Source of the DNA: Conoideocrella luteorostrata
Taxonomy: Eukaryota; Ascomycota; Sordariomycetes; Hypocreales; Clavicipitaceae
NCBI GenBank assembly: GCA_032433595.1
Contig: JASWJB010000239.1
Span: forward strand, 1 to 64,000
Reading direction: 5' to 3'
DNA: 64,000 bases
Below, in pieces: positions 24,601 to 34,705 of this stretch. Position 1 is the first letter of the stretch. The number at the start of each line of letters is the position of its first letter. The notes under the pieces are model-generated. The model had not been told where the DNA came from. It did not search any database and was given only the letters and a program-made list of their open reading frames with translations. The position numbers and the translations under genes are program-made.

Positions 24601-24804
24601 GCGCATGGCGTTGAGAGATAAGGTGAGTCTACTTCTCACCTTTCGCAATCGACAAGTGCGGCAGCAATCGGTTAAGATTGGCGCAGTGCGTCGTCGTTTT
24701 GTTGGAGGAGACGGAGGTTGACCCGTGGTAGGGTCTGTCAAAGAGGCAGACTCGGTGGCAGGAGCTGCCTGCCCATCAGCATCGAGAACGGGTGGCGAAT
24801 CCAT
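21687..24804 (-). CDS. Fungal transcription factor with two Zn2Cys6 clusters
   Basis: Six minus-strand exons, 24804-24640, 24378-24279, 24196-23836, 23735-23064, 23001-22374 and 22307-21687, give 848 residues with every join in frame. Cluster 1 has C48, C51, C58, C67, C70 and C77, and its cysteines are split by intron 1. Cluster 2 has C112, C115, C122, C129, C132 and C139 on exon 3, with the canonical K-T-K-C-S-G-D-L-P core. A Ser/Asn/Thr linker leads to a fungal-specific regulatory domain (about 210-640) with the expected pattern around FALSITFNLIRGEFAKVWQSFGVASRL-like helices and a conserved R-R-I-A-W motif. The C-terminal ~200 residues are Pro/Ser/Gln/His-rich, possibly for activation. Most family members have one cluster. 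The target pathway is unknown, and no biosynthetic or transporter gene lies next to it. Confidence 0.88.
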
Positions 24805-27800
24805 GTACTGAGACGATGTCGAGCGCTCGATGATGGAAGCGCGCTGAGATATACATCAGGATGAGTTTGACGGATGCAATCGTATAGACGGCTAGATGAA
24901 ACGAGGCCAACGACTTAGACCTTGAGGTACGTAAGTACGTCTAGCACGTTGGAGAAATTGTCATTACCAAGTACGCTGGACTAGAGGGGGGGAGAAGAGG
25001 AAAAGACTGGAGGAGAGTCCTGGGTGTGGACGAAGTAGTTTAGCGTCTAAGTCTGGTACGATCTGAGATACTTGTAGGGAATCTCGCCTCGAAGTACTTA
25101 GGTAGGAAGATGCAACATTGAAGACACCAATTGACCAGACTTACGCAAGAAGTAGTGCGTCCTGCATAGACCAGTTGACGTTTTGGGTGTGCGCGACGGC
25201 GTGAGTGTGTCTGGAGCTTTGGGCGACTGCGCAACAAGTAGAATTCGACCTCGAAAGTCTGTTCTGTCTGTCAAGCCTGGTTTTGGTACTCGGCACGAGG
25301 TCAGCGTCCAGTCTACTGCGACGGATAACTAGACAGCCTTCTCCAGTTGGCTGACTTTCGGTTAATAAGCTCTGACTAGGCTGGCAGGCTGGGTACTCCG
25401 TACCGTCCCTTGATTTTTATTAGTGTTTTATGGAGTTGGTAGCTCTGGCTCTATTGGCTCCGGTCCACGCCTTCGGTCACGACTTCTTCCCATCCACGTC
25501 CATGGATGCATGGTACAGCACGTCTCTGGCGCGGCCTTGTGTGCGCTCGCTGTCAAGAATGTTACAGGTCATGAGCGTTAACGGGGCCCCGTGTTGAGCC
25601 GGCATGGTCGAGTGGCTTGTCTCGGCCATCGCTTCCATGCCTGTTTGGACGAGACAACTCAAAACAACGGGGGCGAGACCCGGCTGTCGCCCTAAGGTGC
25701 CGAACCTTGTGCAACCTCAGCGCCTGCTTCTGTGACTTCTCCTGCACCTAACCTCTAGCCCAGGCGGCTGAGAGCAGGAGGGCTGGCAGTCGCTGAATCG
25801 CTAAATGGCTCAATACTTTTACATTTCAATACACACCATTCCCACCGTACAAAAGTGGCATGTAGGACGTATAGGTGATTTAATAACGAATTTGGATCTT
25901 GTGGCATAGTCGATGAAATGAGTCGTCAATTTGGGAGCCATAGCACGAAGTTCATGCGTAGTAGAGCCCCAAGGCGTTGTCCGCGGCATCAGGCAGGGAA
26001 TTGTATTATTAGCGGGCCAGGCGGAACAGCCAGCTGCCAGATGATGTCTGGGCATCCTACGAATCGGGCAATCTGAACCAGATGCTTCATTTCTGGCATT
26101 TGCGGTCTTTCATGCGCATCAAGGATAAGACGGATCAGCCGAAGGGTCTACTATAGCTAGATCAGAGAGATTGGGTCGTGTTTGTGCCAGTGTGATTTTC
26201 AATGCGATTCCCTCTCCACAGTTGGTGGGGTTCGTGCCTGCGTTTGATCACGGAGAATGGGACGCTGGAAGGATGGGGGCGATATTCGAAGCTTGACAGA
26301 ACGAGTGCTACGACGGAGATGGTCAAGATGTGGGAAGCTGCAGTGTCTGTGGCTGTGCGGATAAGTAGGACTGACCCTGGCCCTGTCTTGGTAAACCTAG
26401 GTACATTGATCCACCCGGCTTTTCTGGCAACGTAGCAACACGAGTTGGCACTAGGAAATCCGACGGCATTTTCATATTGTAGGTTCCGGCACGTATAAGT
26501 CTGATGTTCACGTAGCCGATATTTCTTTGTTTCTTCTCACGGGAAGAGTCGTGCTGTTCCTAAAGCCAATACAGGCTTTGAGTTACTGCCAGTATCAGTC
26601 TATGCAGAGGCTCATCGTCCGTACATACAATCAGGACAGCAAGGCAGGGGAGCTAGCAGGCTATTCAATATGCTCCGTTGTACGGAGTATTCCGTACAGC
26701 AATATACCTAGGTACCTTAGGTGCAGTAGTGACTGTAGCTGCAGGTGGCACTCGGCCCTCGCTGCCCCTTGCCAGCTGCCAGCCTCGTCTCTTGCCATGT
26801 CATTGCAGACCCAACTTCCACGTTGCCAACGTGCCTTCCCTGACCAACCAGCAAGTTTTGCCTCCATCGTATTGTATCAAAGCGGCAATGTGCATATCAA
26901 AGTCCTGGGTGTTGCGCCTTCCTCTTTGGCCAAAACTGCAGGGCCTGACCAAGACTCGCCTTGACCACTAGACAACAGGACGCAAGCCTTGAGCCTGGGG
27001 CAGTAATACACCGAGATGAAGCTCTTTGATAGTTAGCCAATTCCTTATCTTCGTGGGATGGGCTTTCTCGTCGGCTCAGCGTGTTTTTTCAGCGGGTGCT
27101 TGCCAAGCATCCGCACCGAAATCATCGGTCTGGTTCTCGTCTAATCTGGGTTAGGCTAGGAACTGTTTACAGCCGAAATACCATCTATCGAAAGTAGGTA
27201 TAAAAGTAAATTACCAAGCAAATACTGATATCCCGGTCCGCCTTGATCTGCTGACGCATTGGCCATAGTAATGCTACAGGAATTTGTCAAGACATGATGC
27301 AGATTTAGCGCACTGTCTCAATTCAGTCTCATTCTGGTCTCTGGTATCTGATATTGTTCCCGAATGTATCCACTCAAGCCAACCATCCCAGGGCTGGTCT
27401 GACGAGCAACAGTCGTCCAAGAACGACCCATGCCGTGCTGATCCCCCCAAGGCGTCATATCTGGTCGCCAACTTCACTACAGAATGTGTCTGATCTGACC
27501 TATCTTTCGTATTGGAACCGAGTCAGCCAAAGACTGTGGAGATTTGCCGACACAATCGCGGAAAGAAATGCGGGTTACATTTGCGGCAAAGACGGCCCAT
27601 TCATGAAATGCAGGGAGTATACGGAGTACCTTGGAAGCTATTTCCACATTCGATAGCCACAGATACCACGGCCAAGCGACGGCTGGCGAAGCATTATTAA
27701 CAATCGGTCACTGATTGTGCCTCGATAGGTGCCTATGTGGTCATGCTACGGCCTGACTCCACTTGGCAACTCCGCTCTCCATTCTGTATCTTTCCTCCAG

Positions 27801-28990
27801 TTTGCCGCCCTCTCCGCCGATGAACTGATTGTCGCCAGCAACAATGGTACGGAGCACAGTATTGTAGGATGAGGCGGAACTTGGCCTCACTAACGTTGAT
27901 CTCTGTCTCTGTCTCTGTCTCTGTCTCTGTATCTGTCTCTCTTTCGCTTTCTCTTTTAGTTCTCTTGCTTATTTTCAAGGATTCCTCTGCTCTCCTCCGA
28001 TGCTGACGTTATTTAAAATGCGTTCAACTCCGCACCGGCCCACAATCAACCGAGCCTACAATTCCTACATCCGAGAAAACCGGCTGCTCCTCTGATCTGT
28101 AAAGCTGAACCAATCTATACCTTTCAAAACAGCAGAACTCGTCGGGAGCAGTAGGAACTCTTAGCTGCAATATAATGCCGCGGCTCAGAATCGGCAAGTA
28201 AAATAACTAATGTTTGGCTTGTCCTTGTCTCCGGACTAAGACATCAGACGGTGTGGAGATTTTCCGACTGCGACGTTCGGCTGAGGCCCTCATGTGCCTC
28301 CGTCTTTAACTGCAGGATGGACCCCGTTCTAACTATTCCATCCATGTAAATACGCAAATACGGAGCTTGATTCCTAGAAACTTGGGGCTATGGTTTTACC
28401 TTGCAGTAGTTCTACTGTATACTATGCGGTAGACTGTTGGGGCAAAGGGCATCGCCATCTAATAGCAAAGGCCCCAAACACTATTGGGCTACAGTGCGAA
28501 GAGGCTTTTGCCATCACACCATCAAGCTTCGGGGAGCGTTATTCCACAGAGCAGTTGGGGAAGTTCGCCACTAGTGCCATGGAATGGGGTGGATTAAGCC
28601 TTTGCCAGAAAATCCTTTTCAGCAAGCACCGCCAGCAGCCTGTTATATTTTGCTTTTTGTTCCAGAGAGGGAAAAAAAGTGAGAAGAAAAAAAACTTCGG
28701 CAATCGGGCGACTAGGATAGCCCCACGGTCAGCTTTTGGGGGTGGAGATGGTCAAGGAAGAACCATTACGGAGTACGGAGTAGTTATTTCATGTTTCATT
28801 CACGGTGGTGCCCGCCGCCCTTCAACAGCCCATGCTTTGGGTCGGACTTGGAACGCATAATGCCGTTTGAAGGAGGCTCGACACTAAATTGCGCGAAGAT
28901 CATGCGGTAGTCGGTCAGACAGATGCAGCTGGGCTCATTAATCAAATAGCTGCTTACTTCGTCCTGCAATCCCCTGCCTCGCCGCTATTT
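24805..28990. other. Gene-poor block upstream of the Zn-cluster gene
   Basis: No convincing gene. It contains TACGGAGTA-type motifs at 25394, 26681 (with a second half-site making a small hairpin), 27620 and a tandem pair at 28767-28782, plus a (CTGTCT)n microsatellite. ORFs up to 156 codons show no family signature. Confidence 0.45.
27901..27940. repeat. (CTCTGT)n microsatellite
   Basis: About six CTCTGT units, one of them imperfect, lie in the gene-poor block. Confidence 0.85.
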
Positions 28991-31900
28991 GATAACGAAT
29001 CCCACCGTCTCAGCCATGCTCACAACGTCTTGCTTGGCACGTTGGCAAAGTATTCTTTCATCCATTAACCCTACCTAAATTTACGCTGTGCAAGCTTTCC
29101 TTTAAGAGGCAGCAAGTGTCATCAAGGGCCAGATCTCTTTCGTCCTCCACATTGTCTATCAGCACAATGGTCCTGAGTGTTATCCCCCGACCTTTCAAAG
29201 ATTAATCGGCTTCGATGCTTGTCCTTGTCGGTCGCGTCAGCTGTCATTGCCGGACTACGGGGTACAGACAATAGGAACAGTAATAATACAATATAACTCC
29301 GTCTCCTGCCGCCTCCATCCGTCGCGAAATCTTTTAGGACCGCGGACACGGCTCAACCAACCACAAGCTATCGGCCAAATAGATGCTTCTTTACGGAGTA
29401 TTCTCTAACTGACCGCGGCCACCCTGGCAAGCCCTCGTAGTGCTGGCTATCCTTGAAAAGCATTTCCTCGGATTACTAAACGGCTGCGGAGCACGGGACG
29501 GACTAGTTCCGTGCAGTGGAATGGTTGTTTGGTTGGGTTACGGCTATGCAAGACGGACATCTTAGCATCCTATCGAGGCTTAGCGGGAATCCTTCCATGC
29601 TGCGTGGAGTGCGAGCAGAGGTATCAGATATCCGGCTGTCGGCCTCATCTTCATAGGCCCAGCCTCAAATGCAATCGGGTCCGGCATGGTCTAGTTGGCA
29701 GAAACAGATGCCCTGCGTTATGTGCACAGCACTACCTCCTTAACTACTTTGTCCACGGACCTTCGGTCCGTAAGCACCGTATCCAGCTTACCGCATGTGG
29801 TGCCATGGGGCGACTATGCATGGTGGTACCTTTTATTGCGAAAGAAAAAGAAAAAGAAAAGAAAAAAAGCCCACAGCCGACGTTGGGCTGGCAAAACACA
29901 ACCAAACCTGATATCTGCTATTGATGACTGTCGTGTCTGAAAAGACACTGAAGACGAATGTCGGCGTGCATACACTACGGTTGAAATACCAGCATGTACA
30001 ATATACTCGGGAAACTCGAAGTCGATTGATGCAGTGTGTCCGGCAGGCATTCTGCTTACGATTAATCTTGGCTTACATTAGTGCCGAATTTGATCTCCAA
30101 AGACAAGCGCTTGTTTTGGTAAGAGGTCGATCAAACTTGGCCGATTCACACAGAAAGACAGTTCCAGTGAAAGCCCTCGGGAAAAATGATATCTACGCTT
30201 TGACACTTTGACACTGTAGGACGTTGCTTACTCCATTCGCCCATAATTGTTGTAAGAATATAAATATCATGTAGTCAGACTTCCGGGAAGGTAGAGCAAG
30301 CTGTGATGCAAGTCGTTTATGCAGTCGTCTTGGAGAGACGACTGCATAATGTGCTCAAATTGCAATCACAATCTATGGACATTGTCGCGGACAAAATGGG
30401 TGCGGCTAAGCGCACGACGATCATCTTTCCAAGCACTGCTCTTATAAGATGGGTACAAGATCTACTAAAGTCCCCGAATATGTATTATCCACGCATCCGA
30501 CGTAAGCAAAAGGTCTCTATGACAATGCTGGTCTATGAAAAAGGGCGGTGTAGATATAATTTGCTCACGCGGTCTTGTGGTTGATATCTCACAAGCAGGC
30601 CGCATGGGGGTTCTTTTTTGGGACGCGCATGGGGTATGAGTAGTAGCTTGAACGGTGGTGGGTTTCTTGGCATGTCATTCATGCATAACCTTTGATGCAT
30701 TGTACATTGATAGTTGCATTATGCGACGTGTGAAATAAAGGCTGGCCTGGGGCTTTGCTATGCACGACCATACATCATGGAAGTTGTTGTACATGGAAGG
30801 CATCACGATTGAACAAATGTGTCGACTGGAGAGACTCGTGCTATGAAAATTCATAACTCTCCAACTGTGCGAGACCGCTTCATGGCCGTTTCCACATTCA
30901 TTTAATCACATTCAATGCAGGCGTATCATCAACATCAAGCAGTTTATCAGTGCTTATAGTTGTTAGAGCTGCTATGATAACAGCCGCTTCCGCTCTTATT
31001 AGCTCCGCTATCTTGGCTGCTGGAGCCTCAATGGTCTTCCATGGGCATTGCTGCGACATATTTGCCTTATGAAAGGATGATCTGTGCAGTCAGTCAGTGT
31101 GCAGGGTATGCATCATCCCGCTCTTTGCGAGTCCAGCAAGACACAGTACCATTTCAACAACGATCTCCTCCTGCCTTGTACGTCCACAAGCCTACGGAAG
31201 TACAGGCATGTTACATGACTGGGACACTCTCAACAGCTCCATGAGATGCGAAGAGAAGGCCACCAAGAAAAGCACCCGACTTTCTGTGATCAATCTCCTA
31301 CAAACCTCACAAATTTAATGGGCTTCGGCCGATGATCAGAGCTGGCGTCCAGTCAATCAAGCTGGCCGGAGCTCACTACCGATGAAATTGCATAGCATAA
31401 AAGGACTTCCCCGTAGATACAGCTTTCGTGATGGAAAATATCAGCAATTTGTTTTGTAACAGAAACGGCACGCCTCCGAGAGGACACACCGCCTAGTTAT
31501 GTGATTTATGTACGATGAATGCTCTCAAATGAATCCACAATTGGCGACCTCTTATCTTGGAACCATCATCATCAACATCAACATCAATATGCGTTGTTTG
31601 GCCCACCGCCATGATGGCAACTACTTTCCTTCATCGTGGGTCACGTAGTTATAACCATTGAGTCGCTTTCCCAAAAATTGCCCCTTCCCACACTACCACT
31701 AGCTGCTGTCTGTTGCCTAGCTTATGACTGTAACTTTTCGCCTTCATGAAATTCTGAATACGACGAGCGTGGGAGCAGCAGCCGTTGTCGGAGTACGAAT
31801 TGAGATGAGTCCACTGGACACTTGAAAATAGATTTTTTTGTATAATTAATTCGGAACACAAATCCACCTAAACTACACTACATCAATGTAAGCTAACTTT

Positions 31901-32650
31901 GGGGGGGCGCTTGTCCGTCAGGAGTTCGCGTTGTGTGTTGTGCCTAATGAGACAGAGAATTAAGTTTAATATTATTCGGGTGCTTGTGCTTTTTCTCGTC
32001 TCTTATGGACTCGTTTCCATACTTGACTATACAGAATTCAATACAGGCTATACTCTGCCAGAGAACATTGACTAACAGTTCGATATGCAAACTATTATAG
32101 TAACGACTCGAACTTTGACCAGAGGGAGCGATTGTCTTGCAAATCAGGGACTAATCCGTATATAAAGTCATGCTTGGGGGCGCCAAAGCGAGGTATAGTT
32201 CACTATTTCGGACGTCTACTTAGTGGGATGGATGTATTTTGAAGAATGCGCGCAGCTGTGTATGCCAACAGGAGAAGACTTTTCGGGTGTCAGGCGCACC
32301 ACCACAGTTCAGGAATCCAGAGTCCTCTCATACACATTCCACTCTTATTCGCAGATAGATATCCGAAAAACACCATCGGTCATGATGAGCACTATTTTAT
32401 CCCCGGCGTACGTCATCTGCCTCAACCAACGAGCTATCTATCACCTTCAATCCGATTCCCCCCTCATAACCTTTGCAGAAACTCTCAACACAAACTCGTC
32501 CACAGACCTTCAAATTCCTTTTCCTAACCTCCCTTTCAGCCACCTAATATCCCATCCCAATCATCAAACAAACAACACCCTCACCCCCCTTCAGGATCAA
32601 ACCCTCAACCTCTATCAACAAAATCGCATTCTCCGTCCAAAAAGGATTCT
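28991..32650. other. Gene-poor block with a perfect hairpin
   Basis: No coding gene is called. It holds a TACGGAGTA at 29392, a tRNA-like 19-nt string at 29680-29698 and a perfect 14-bp stem-loop at 30317-30349. The plus-strand ORF at 32223-32690 (155 codons) has the Asn/Thr/Pro/Leu composition of chance frames and no recognisable domain. Confidence 0.45.
30317..30349. repeat. Perfect 14-bp inverted repeat, 5-nt loop
   Basis: Positions 30317-30330 are the exact reverse complement of 30336-30349, with loop TGGAG. It lies in gene-poor DNA and belongs to no feature called here. Confidence 0.9.
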
Positions 32651-32842
32651 TCATTCAAGCATTTCTTTATCCGCCACTATAGGACAATAGCCATGCGGAC
32701 AGATACAGGACTTGCTCAATCGTTCCAGCACAATTATCACGTCCCTACCAGGCTCACAGCAGGGGCACATGTCAGGCTGGTAAGGTGCCGCCAGAACTGT
32801 CGTCGCCAAAGCAGACACTATTACCAGAATGTTCAACTTCAT
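32651..32842 (-). CDS. Small secreted cysteine-rich protein
   Basis: A 63-residue single-exon ORF. A signal peptide is evident: MK, then a hydrophobic core, cleavage near ALA-AP at residues 17-20. The mature ~44 residues contain six cysteines (C26, C28, C29, C46, C48, C53) with the ending CxC-x4-CP. That ending spacing is identical to both cysteine domains of the repeat protein encoded about 0.9 kb away on the same strand, and the first cysteine cluster is also similar (CxCC versus CCCC). I infer a diverged single-domain relative. Function is unknown; small secreted cysteine-rich proteins in fungi are often effectors, antimicrobials or surface proteins, but nothing here decides among them. 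Caveat: an ORF this short could be non-coding. Confidence 0.6.
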   Translation of the reverse strand: MKLNILVIVSALATTVLAAPYQPDMCPCCEPGRDVIIVLERLSKSCICPHGYCPIVADKEMLE

Positions 32843-33733
32843 TCTTGCTTATCCGTCCTTTTTTCTGATTTATCGTTATAATGAAGTTGATATGTGTATA
32901 TTTGGTGGGACGAAAAGTAAAGCTCTAGAGGCCAGTCGTCCGGATCGGCGGTTGGGGGTGGTTTCGCTGCGTGTCTTAAAATGGGGTGCTACAAGTCCTT
33001 CTTACGAGACGAAAGGATGAGAGTCATGCTTATATACTTTTTTGCCCTGATAAATCGAACTTGAGTCATGTTCACCAGAAGCACTCGTCTCGTAGCACTT
33101 TTCAGACCATGGCACCATTTTGTATAAATAACTGTTGAATTGCGAGCATGTAGTCCGGTTCGATGTAACTCTGGAAGCCTAATCGAACGACTTGTGGGGA
33201 GTCTTTCATAACTTTAATAACTCCCCACCTCAGTCGACGGGGCTTTTTTGGTTGCTCCACAGCCCTTTGAATAGATGTCAAAATAAGATGATGCAATCAA
33301 AAGAGACGGTTGTTGGCAGAGAGTGTATTGTAGGACTCAGGATGAACTTGGTACAATCACATCACTGCAATACTCATCAAGGTACATGCATAAGTAGAGA
33401 AGACTTGATTACATTAAAACGAATATTTAAAACCGAAGCTAAGCTAAACTTTTGTGATCCATCATACCATGTTATACCGATACCAGTTCCTCATTAATAA
33501 AATGACAATCTAATTGTTTACTTTTTTTCTATTTCCCAGCCCTTAAACAAAAACTTTTTTGGTTCTGTGCAGCATTAATAAATATAGATTTTGGCGGCAG
33601 CCAGGGGCTTCGCAAAAACGATGTCGGCATTCTTAAGGGCTCATAGCCAGAGAGCAGACGCTGCCATTTTTGTCGCGGACTTCGCAAACCACCGTGCTGA
33701 TGCCTGTGTTGCAGTAGCAGGAGCAGGAGAGGA
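32843..33733. other. Spacer between the two cysteine-rich protein genes
   Basis: This is the promoter of the small gene and the 3' flank of the repeat-protein gene. It is AT-rich in its right half. No further copy of the cysteine motif was recognised in any frame. Confidence 0.45.
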
Positions 33734-34705
33734 CTACTGGTGAACAGGCATGGCGGTGATCTGGGCATCCTTCTTGGTGCGCTTGGTCTTGGTGATGAAG
33801 CTCTTAGGCAACTCGTTCACGACAGTGGGCTTGTTGACGTTTTCCTTGGTGACTGGCGTACCATCTTCCCAAACAACCGGTGCGTTCTTGGGGCACTGAA
33901 CGGCAGCGCACATGCACTCATTCTTCTTGAGAGTTCGAGAGCAGCTGATAGCCTGGATGCGAAGGTCACAGCAGCAACATGCGTTCTTGACATCGTCAGT
34001 GGCAGCCTTCTTTTCAAGTGCCTTGGGAGCGCCAGTTGGCTGGGCTGCCATGATGGTCATCTTTCCAGTTTCCTCGACAGGCATGATGGTCATTCGGCCG
34101 GTTTCCTTAACAGGCATAATTGTCATGCGTCCTTCTTCGTTGACTGGCAAAATGGACATTCTTCCCTCTTCTTTAACTGGCAGGATTGACATCACTCCTT
34201 CGTTAACTGGCAGAATGGACATTCGTCCTTCTTCCTTAACTGGCAAGATTGACATTACGCCTTCGTTGACGGGCAGGATGGACATTCTGCCCTCCTCCTT
34301 AACAGGCAGAATGGACATAATTCCTTCTTCCTTGACTGGTAGGATAGTCATGACCCCCTCTTCCTTGACAGGCAAGATGGTCATTCGTCCCTCCTCCTTG
34401 ACCGGTAGGATGGTCATGACCCCCTCGTCCTTGACAGGCAGGATGGTCATTCGTCCTTCCTCCTTGACTGGCAGGATTGACATTCTTCCAGCGTCAGATT
34501 CGTCGTCCCAGACAGTCTTGGCATCTGCAGGACAAGCAACAGCCACGCACACACAGTCCTCCTTCATAATCGAACGTGTGCAGCTAATGACACTTCTGGC
34601 TATGTCACAGCAGCAGCAAGCATCGGCAGGCGAGTTAGGGGTCGGCTGGGCAATGGCCACATTGGCAAGGCAGAAGATGCCTGTAGCAACAGTCGTGAAG
34701 TGCAT
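33734..34705 (-). CDS. Secreted repeat protein with two matching eight-cysteine domains
   Basis: A 323-residue intronless ORF. The start at 34705 is chosen because it opens a clear signal peptide (residues 1-19, cleavage AIA-QP); the frame continues upstream through a pyrimidine-rich leader without secretory character. Domain N has C30-33, C42, C51, C53 and C58; domain C has C243-246, C255, C264, C266 and C271. The spacing is identical, with a shared pattern CCCCD-x6-SC-[TS]R-x7-CxC-x4-CP-x5-VW. Between them (about 73-224) lie fourteen repeats of GRMSILPVKEE type: twelve of 11 residues, two of 10. Codons differ synonymously between repeats while the protein is conserved, which argues for real coding under constraint. 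The C-terminus (KTKRTKK then ITAMPV) echoes the repeat. I do not recognise the family. Cell-wall, adhesive, metal-binding or effector roles are all possible. Confidence 0.8.
   Translation of the reverse strand: MHFTTVATGIFCLANVAIAQPTPNSPADACCCCDIARSVISCTRSIMKEDCVCVAVACPADAKTVWDDESDAGRMSILPVKEEGRMTILPVKDEGVMTILPVKEEGRMTILPVKEEGVMTILPVKEEGIMSILPVKEEGRMSILPVNEGVMSILPVKEEGRMSILPVNEGVMSILPVKEEGRMSILPVNEEGRMTIMPVKETGRMTIMPVEETGKMTIMAAQPTGAPKALEKKAATDDVKNACCCCDLRIQAISCSRTLKKNECMCAAVQCPKNAPVVWEDGTPVTKENVNKPTVVNELPKSFITKTKRTKKDAQITAMPVHQ
34034..34489 (-). repeat. Fourteen in-frame 33/30-nt coding repeats
   Basis: The tandem array encodes [GR/GV/GI/GK]M[ST]I[LM]PV-x-E-[ET]. Units 7 and 9 are 10 residues long (PVNE), and units 7-8 and 9-10 form a duplicated 21-residue higher-order unit, suggesting unequal exchange. 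The last three units drift toward IMPV and IMAA. Confidence 0.88.

Noticed and set aside
25601..25630. tRNA-Ser-like string (GGCATGGTCGAGTGG)
   Set aside because: No anticodon arm, B-box or closing acceptor stem follows.
32223..32690. 155-codon plus-strand ORF overlapping the small secreted protein
   Set aside because: No recognisable domain; overlaps a better supported ORF on the other strand.
34034..34489. Repeat array as a Kex2-processed RiPP-type precursor
   Set aside because: Units contain no dibasic (KR, RR, KK) site, and no UstY/DUF3328, peptidase or oxidase gene lies nearby.
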